DNA from: Apiotrichum sp. Y4204
Lineage: Eukaryota; Basidiomycota; Tremellomycetes; Trichosporonales; Trichosporonaceae
Direction of reading: 5' to 3'
Assembly (NCBI GenBank): GCA_025531455.1
Contig: JAMYHL010000033.1
Location: 124,001 to 188,000 of the forward strand
DNA length: 64,000 nt
Made by a program: the position numbers and the translations under genes. Positions 59,168 to 64,000 of this stretch are shown in pieces. The notes beneath the pieces were generated by a model that did no database searches, was not told where the DNA came from, and saw nothing but the letters and a program-made list of their open reading frames with translations. Within the stretch, counting starts at the first letter, position 1. The number at the start of each line of letters is the position of its first letter.

Positions 59168-61050
59168 CGCTGGTCATGGGCAATCGTTAAAAAGGATCCC
59201 TGGGGGTTGCAGCGCTGTGGCGATCGTGCCAAGCACCTAGCACCTGAACGGCAGATAGATCACGGCGCAGTACGATGGTACTTGCGCGATAAGTTTGCGG
59301 AGCTAGATCCCTTCAGTAGCCGAAATAGCCTTTGAGCTACTCGATCGACTTCTATGCTTGCCATGAACGCGGACTGATAGTACCTGGTACACCGACGGAA
59401 CGTCCCGCCGGCCTGGCCAAGCAGGATCCGCTCCCGTTCCTGTTCTCTAGAGCCCAAAAGAGTGATTGAAGCTTTTCTATCCGGTCTGGCCAGACTGTGG
59501 TACTGGGGTAAGGTACGAGTCAGCGACCTCATTCACATGCTACGATGACAGACGAGTTCAACCACAGTTGACAGCCTGAGAATGTTGTGCTGAGGGCAGT
59601 GTCTGCTTGTCCGCCGGAGCCGATGATGGCCGGCTTGCCTTATGAGGTCTTGGTGGGATGAATGTATCCCTGCAAGTTGGGCTGTGCACCATGTGTCAGA
59701 GTGGCACAGGCAATGGTAAAGACTACAGACAATGTTTGCGACGGCCCGCTTGGCACTGCGGCTTGCAGGCAATGCAACACCCTAATCAATGGCTTTCACT
59801 CGCAATTCTCAGAATGCTCGGCAGAGGTGCCTCTTGAGCCTCTAACCCAAGGTTCTCTCCCATCTGAACAGCCAGTCTCGTCGACAATGAACACCCCCAT
59901 CATCACTGAGAGCGCGGCGGGCAGGAACCCCAGTATAGAACGCAATGTCATACAGAGACTATGCACACGGTTCACTCCAACGGACGTACGACCTACCGCA
60001 GACTCGGGCTGTTGAGCACAACACACTCCAGGCCCAGGTCCCGTCGATCGCGGTATGCAACCCCGCGTTTCTCGTAGGCTCGTGAGCTCGTGACGTTGAA
60101 TGAAAGACGCCACCCGCCGGAGTCGACCAAGCATTCGAGATCTGGAAAAAGATTAAGCAATGAGCAAAAGCCAGTCGCGTCGCGTCCCGTTCGCGTAGCC
60201 GAAAAGCTGCCCAAGCGAATTCCGGTGGACCCATATCCAGACACCATGATGCCCCACGCACCACCACCATCGCGGACATGCATGTCTCGAAGCAGAACAC
60301 CTGCACAGCCTTCGCGGGGTCCTACGGATCTACGGATCACGTTCGGTTCAGCATTGAGTACATGTGTCGAACGCATTGCGCATGTTCTGATCCTTCGGAA
60401 GCGTCGTGGCGGTGTTCTACCGGCCCGCGGCAGAGCCAGACTTTGAAACGTCCCCAGCCAGGTCAAACAAGACCCATGATCGTTACCGCAAAAAACCTCT
60501 CCAGAACTCGAGATCTGGGAACCTACATCTCTCTGGAAACGTCGGAAACTGCAAACTATGCGCTCAACACAAACCTTACGCTACCCCTGCCCAACTCACG
60601 CCACGTAAAGGCCAACGGAGACGCGCGAACGTTCCGCCAGTGAGCACCTGAAACTTGCAACGGAAGTCGGCTTGGGACAGGAACTATCTCATTGTGTACT
60701 CTTCACATGCTTTACATCCTCATCTCTCATCCCCCGCGGATTATAGCGTCAGACCATGCTGTGTAGCGGAAAACTTACTATCGCTGCTGGGTACTATGAC
60801 GCCGTCGGCACTTGGCTTCAAGCCAACAGGACTGACTGTTTTCCCAAAGTACACCGACAATTGATCTAGTGCACAGACAATTGACGGCCCGTAGCGAGAA
60901 CACACGCCATGGAGGACGCCAACATCTGCGTCCTCGACAGCCATGTGGTGCATCGATGAACGGTATATAAACAAGCCGTCTGGACGTCCAGAGAACCCAT
61001 CAGCAACTTCCAACAGCCAAACGACACCAACAACAGCACCTGAACACACA
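59168..61050. other. gene-poor region upstream of the peptidoglycan hydrolase
   Basis: About 1.9 kb. Several overlapping open frames of about 90-160 codons on both strands show no family. The minus-strand stretch around 59993-60466 is the most protein-like but lacks clean splice sites, and could be a decayed gene. The right end carries the promoter of the hydrolase gene. Confidence 0.5.
60964..60972 (+). promoter_or_regulatory. TATA box of the peptidoglycan hydrolase gene
   Basis: TATATAAAC starts 87 bp upstream of the ATG at 61051, a textbook position for a TATA element. The identical nonamer is found upstream of the defensin-like gene on the other strand. Confidence 0.75.
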
Positions 61051-62342
61051 ATGAGGCTCCTCTCTCTCGCACTCCTCCTTCCTATCCTCGCCTCCGCGGC
61101 CGCCCTCCCGGCTCCCGACGCCGATAACCTCGAGATCCGCGACGATGCGGTTCTCGACCGCCGCTTCGACGCGGCCTTCGAGCACGAGGAGCGCGACCTC
61201 GTGGATGTCGACGAGCGTGACCTCTTTGACGTCGATAACGAGAAGCGCGAGTTCTACGCGACTGAGCTTGATGGGCGCGACTTTGAATTTGAGGAGCGCG
61301 ACTTTGACATCGACGAGCGTGACTTTGACCTCGACGAGCGCGACTTTGAGCTTGACGAGCGCGACTTCGAACTTGACGAGCGCGACGCCTTTGAGCTTGA
61401 AGAGCGTGACGTGAGTATTCCTTTGCCTCCTGCGATATTAACTAACCACTCCAGGCCGAGGACCACGGCCACATGCTCGTTGCCCGCGGTGCCCTCCCCG
61501 GCGCGATGGTAACGGCCAAGTCCAACCCAAACCTGATCCGCTCGCTCCAGTGGCTCCTGAACGCCCGCAAGCAAAAGACCGCAACGGACGGCTCCTACGG
61601 CACGGGCACAAAGTCCGCTGTTGTCGCCTTCCAGAAGGCCTCCAAGCTGCCCGGTGACGGCGTCGCGGGGCCAAACACGCTCGGTGCGCTCGTTTCCACC
61701 GTCAAGTCCGGCTCGACCGGCGACTTTGCCAAGGCTGCCCAGGCCGCGCTCAATGCTTACGGTGCAAACATCAATGTGGACGGCCAGTTTGGCGCCAAGT
61801 CCAAGGCTGCAGCCGTCAGCTTCCAAAAGTCCAAGGGCCTCAATGCCGATGGCATCGTCGGCGACAACACGTGGACCAAGCTCTTTGGCGGCGGCGGCGG
61901 CGGCACCAAGCCTCCTCCTCCCCCTCCCGCGACTGGTAACTGCGACAAGGTGACTGGTCCCGTTCCCATTGGCCAGACCGTCCACATTGCCGGCACCGAC
62001 ATCCGGATGCACAAGTGCTTCGAGGGGCAGACCAAGGCCATGCTCGCGGCCGCCAAGAAGGCTGGGCACACGCTCGACGGCTGGGGCTGGCGCGACCACC
62101 AGCAGCAGATCGAGCTCCGGAAGAAGCACTGCAAGGGCAACATCTGGACTACCCCCGCCAGCAAGTGTAACCCCCCGACCGCCATCCCTGGCAAGTCGAT
62201 GCACGAGCGTGGCCTCGCTATCGACTTTAAGAGCATGAAGAGGACGGACAAGGAGTTCAAGTGGCTCCAGGCCAACGCCCACAAGTTCCATTTCAAGAAC
62301 CTCCCCTCGGAGCCCTGGCACTGGAGCTGGAACGGCCACTAA
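61051..62342 (+). CDS. secreted peptidoglycan-binding/VanY-type M15 D,D-carboxypeptidase
   Basis: Predicted secreted enzyme that would cleave peptidoglycan stem peptides. Two exons, 61051-61410 and 61455-62342, give 415 residues. Residues 1-18 form a signal peptide (MRLLSLALLLPILASAAA). Residues 30-120 are an acidic pro-region with tandem ERDFELD heptads and dibasic sites (RR 38-39, KR 65-66). Two peptidoglycan-binding domains follow at about 144-198 (TDGSYGTGTKSAVVAFQKA) and 208-263 (VDGQFGAKSKAAAVSFQKS). After a GGGGGG-TKPPPPPP linker comes the M15 domain at about 282-415, with zinc/catalytic motifs SMHERGLAIDF (His370, Asp377) and EPWHW (Glu406, His409). Four cysteines suggest disulfides. 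The domain set is typical of bacteria, so horizontal acquisition is likely (inference). The whole enzyme lies in one exon. L,D- or L-Ala-D-Glu specificity cannot be excluded. Confidence 0.93.
61294..61377 (+). repeat. 21-nt tandem repeat coding for ERDFxLD heptads
   Basis: Four perfect-length 21-nt units encode ERDFDID, ERDFDLD, ERDFELD and ERDFELD (residues 82-109). Degenerate units occur before and after. They belong to the acidic pro-region of the hydrolase and are expected to vary in copy number between strains. Confidence 0.85.
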
Positions 62343-62947
62343 TCGTGGTTTACACCGAGAGGAGCAGTCAGAAGCAGAGTCTTTTATCGCCAAGAGCTCG
62401 AAACCCGTAAATACATGCAGCCAGAAGTTCTTTACCCACCTTGTATCTGATGAAGAGCATTCGAACACTAAGTGATGGGAGAGTTTCAGCGACTCGCGAC
62501 GAGGTGCCAGTTTTGGAAGCGGGAGCTCTCGCCAAGCAGATCTTACCGGTGCAATCAAGTACAGGTCCAAAATCAGTTGCTTTTGTGGATCAGTTAGATT
62601 CCCATTGACTTACGCAAGGTGGCTTGATCTTTTGTCTGGTGAGCTACTGTTGCCTTGGGATCGAACGGTGCCGTACACATAGGCCCTTCGGATGAACTTG
62701 TGAAGAGTAGGCCGGTCCTACACCTATCACCATCAGGCTCTTGGGAATCATACGAGTGTGTGACGAACACTCGTGTAACGTTCATGGGAGTGGCCTAGAG
62801 TGGGTTATTCCTTCTGAGTGTGTCTGACGCCGGACCACACGTCCTACCCCTGAATCTTACCAAGCAGCAAACAGCAATCATCGTCATACATTCATCTCTT
62901 CAAAGGCTTCTGAGCTCGTACAAAGGCTTCTGATCCCGTACATCTTC
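62343..62947. other. convergent intergenic region of the antibacterial pair
   Basis: About 600 bp between two convergent stop codons. No gene or repeat of note. Confidence 0.6.
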
Positions 62948-63260
62948 TTAGTTCTGGCACTGGCAAATCTGCCAGAAGGGGCCACCACACTTGCCCCAGG
63001 CCTTGCCGCATGCCTCCTTGCAGTGGCTAAACGTCAGAAACGGATCGAGGGAGGGGCATCATTACGTACCGGTTGCAGTTCTCGGCCGTGAGCTGGATAC
63101 CACCACAGGGGTGTCCCTCGCCACACTGCTCGCGCTTGTGGAGGAAGACGACGCCGGGACCGAGCTTCTCGACGGGCGTAGAGTCGTCCTTCTCGGCGAT
63201 CGGGGTGGCGGCGACAAAGGCGGCCGAGGCGAGGAGAGCGATGAGGTAGTTGAACTGCAT
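62948..63260 (-). CDS. secreted eight-cysteine defensin-like peptide precursor
   Basis: Predicted antimicrobial peptide precursor. Two exons, 63070-63260 and 62948-63026, join over a 43-nt intron (GTACGT donor, TTTAG acceptor) and give 89 residues. Signal peptide about 1-19 (MQFNYLIALLASAAFVAAT), an acidic pro-part, then a Kex2 site Lys42-Arg43 (LHKR). The mature part has 46 residues with cysteines at 3, 9, 19, 23, 27, 34, 42 and 44. C-x3-C at 19/23, G-x-C at 32-34 and C-x-C at 42/44 form the CS-alpha-beta defensin signature, with NCNRHCKEAC and GKCGG and CQCQN as key pieces. The prepro layout and cysteine end pattern resemble the fungal defensin plectasin, which binds lipid II. That it kills bacteria is inference. 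It lies 605 bp from the peptidoglycan hydrolase, tail to tail. Confidence 0.85.
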
Positions 63261-63384
63261 GGTGGAAAAAGTGGCTTGTTCGTGTGGCTGTGGAAGTGGA
63301 GTTTGATATTGGTTGGGAGATGAGGTGCTTGATGCGAGTGGAGCTGTTGTTGCTGATGGGACTTCAAGAGCGATGGGTACGGGG

Positions 63385-63393
63385 GTTTATATA
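63385..63393 (-). promoter_or_regulatory. TATA box of the defensin-like gene
   Basis: On the minus strand this reads TATATAAAC, 125-133 bp upstream of the ATG at 63260, and equals the box of the hydrolase gene. It directly adjoins the 21-bp tandem duplication. Confidence 0.75.
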
Positions 63394-63434
63394 TCTTTCT
63401 GGAGAGAAAATTGATCTTTCTGGAGAGAAAATTG
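63393..63434. repeat. perfect 21-bp tandem duplication upstream of the defensin-like gene
   Basis: The unit ATCTTTCTGGAGAGAAAATT plus G is repeated exactly at 63393-63413 and 63414-63434. It abuts the TATA box, on the upstream side for the minus-strand gene, so it may be an upstream activating element in two copies. Confidence 0.9.
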
Positions 63435-64000
63435 TTCGAGTTTTTCGAGTGCAAAAGGTGGTAGAGGCCCCTATGGGAATCATCATGGGAAGAGCACTTC
63501 TTGACAAACCATCTTCATTGACGACTGTGTCTCTACGGACAGCACTCGAGAGCGTCAGAAACACTATCCACTCTCTCTTCCGACTGCAGGTCGGTCCTCA
63601 CCGCCAAAGCCGTCCGCAGCTCCCGACATGCTTTCCGATGGACTCTTCTCCTCGCAACGGGGGACATGACGTCGACGTGCATCGGGTGACAATCTTGAAG
63701 ACTTTGGGGTTGATACAAAAGTACGTGACTGTGCCCACTGGGTGGAGGATGTTGTTGACTGTGTTTTGTGTTGCGACATTCTTGAACGATGCCAAAAGGT
63801 GTTGCACCTGTTGATTGCCGAGTTTCAGTGGTTGTGTCGGGTATGACGTAGAGAAAGGCAATTTATTGTACATATGCTTATAGACTTCAAGGTTCCGAGG
63901 GTGCCACTAACCGCACACTACTACTGGAACTGACTCCTGCGACCATCTCACAGCACATCGGCATCTCGGCACCGCACCGTACCCCGCACATCGCAGTCGA
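63435..64000. other. right edge, upstream of the defensin-like gene
   Basis: About 570 bp. Short open frames on both strands match no family. It presumably holds more distal promoter sequence. Confidence 0.5.

Noticed and set aside
59662..60466. Possible cysteine-containing small genes
   Set aside because: Overlapping frames on both strands with no signal peptide, splice sites or family match. Perhaps a decayed gene, but not supportable.
1..64000. CRISPR arrays, insertion sequences, rRNA genes
   Set aside because: No spaced short repeats, transposase motifs or rRNA-like sequence were found. The window is a eukaryotic nuclear segment.

Overview
The window is eukaryotic nuclear DNA from a GC-rich basidiomycete yeast or filamentous yeast. 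Genes are dense and interrupted by many short introns of about 35-60 nt with GTGAGT/GTGGGT donors, CTGAC or CTAAC branch sites and CAG/AAG/TAG acceptors. The gene content (UDP-glucuronate decarboxylase, fused Egt1, Zn2Cys6 regulator, eL20, Rad14, Pri2, Rab5) fits Tremellomycetes, and I would guess Trichosporonales. The order is an inference from gene style, not from a database match. I re-read exon joins codon by codon, and most genes below have phase-consistent splice sites.

Layout. 1-5.5 kb: ribosomal protein eL20, then a gene-poor stretch. 5.5-13 kb: a coiled-coil protein with a hydrophobic C-terminal segment, primase large subunit PRI2, and two unrecognised small genes. 13.2-16.4 kb: EGT1, the fused methyltransferase/sulfoxide synthase of ergothioneine synthesis. 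16.4-21.5 kb: gene-poor, with two diverged direct repeats bracketing a frame-broken gene. 21.5-31.7 kb: a housekeeping run with a Zn2Cys6 regulator, a TFIIIC triple-barrel subunit, mitochondrial tricarboxylate carrier CTP1, methyltransferase EFM7, the tiny ER/Golgi factor YOS1 and a Rab5 GTPase with an acidic insert. 34.4-44.8 kb: UXS1, a multi-membrane-span RING ligase, a PRPP synthetase and two small unknown genes. 46.6-57.3 kb: a YTH-domain m6A reader, a SUR7/PalI-type membrane protein, RAD14/XPA and a flavin monooxygenase. 58-59.2 kb: an intronless F-box-like protein.

The most interesting part is the last 3 kb. A secreted protein with two peptidoglycan-binding domains and a VanY-type M15 D,D-carboxypeptidase domain (61051-62342) faces, tail to tail, a small secreted Kex2-processed peptide with eight cysteines in a defensin-like CS-alpha-beta pattern (62948-63260). 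Both genes have the same TATATAAAC box upstream. Together they look like an anti-bacterial locus: an enzyme that trims peptidoglycan stems, of bacterial type and probably horizontally acquired, next to a plectasin-like peptide of a class known to bind the peptidoglycan precursor lipid II. The joint function is an inference; the domains, motifs and promoter elements are visible in the sequence.

Most genes are arranged as convergent or divergent pairs with 170-300 bp gaps. Several are easy to miss with simple gene calling: YOS1 has coding exons of 28 and 31 nt, the RING gene has a 37-nt exon, UXS1 has a 9-nt first exon, and two genes have introns that are a multiple of three and free of stops.
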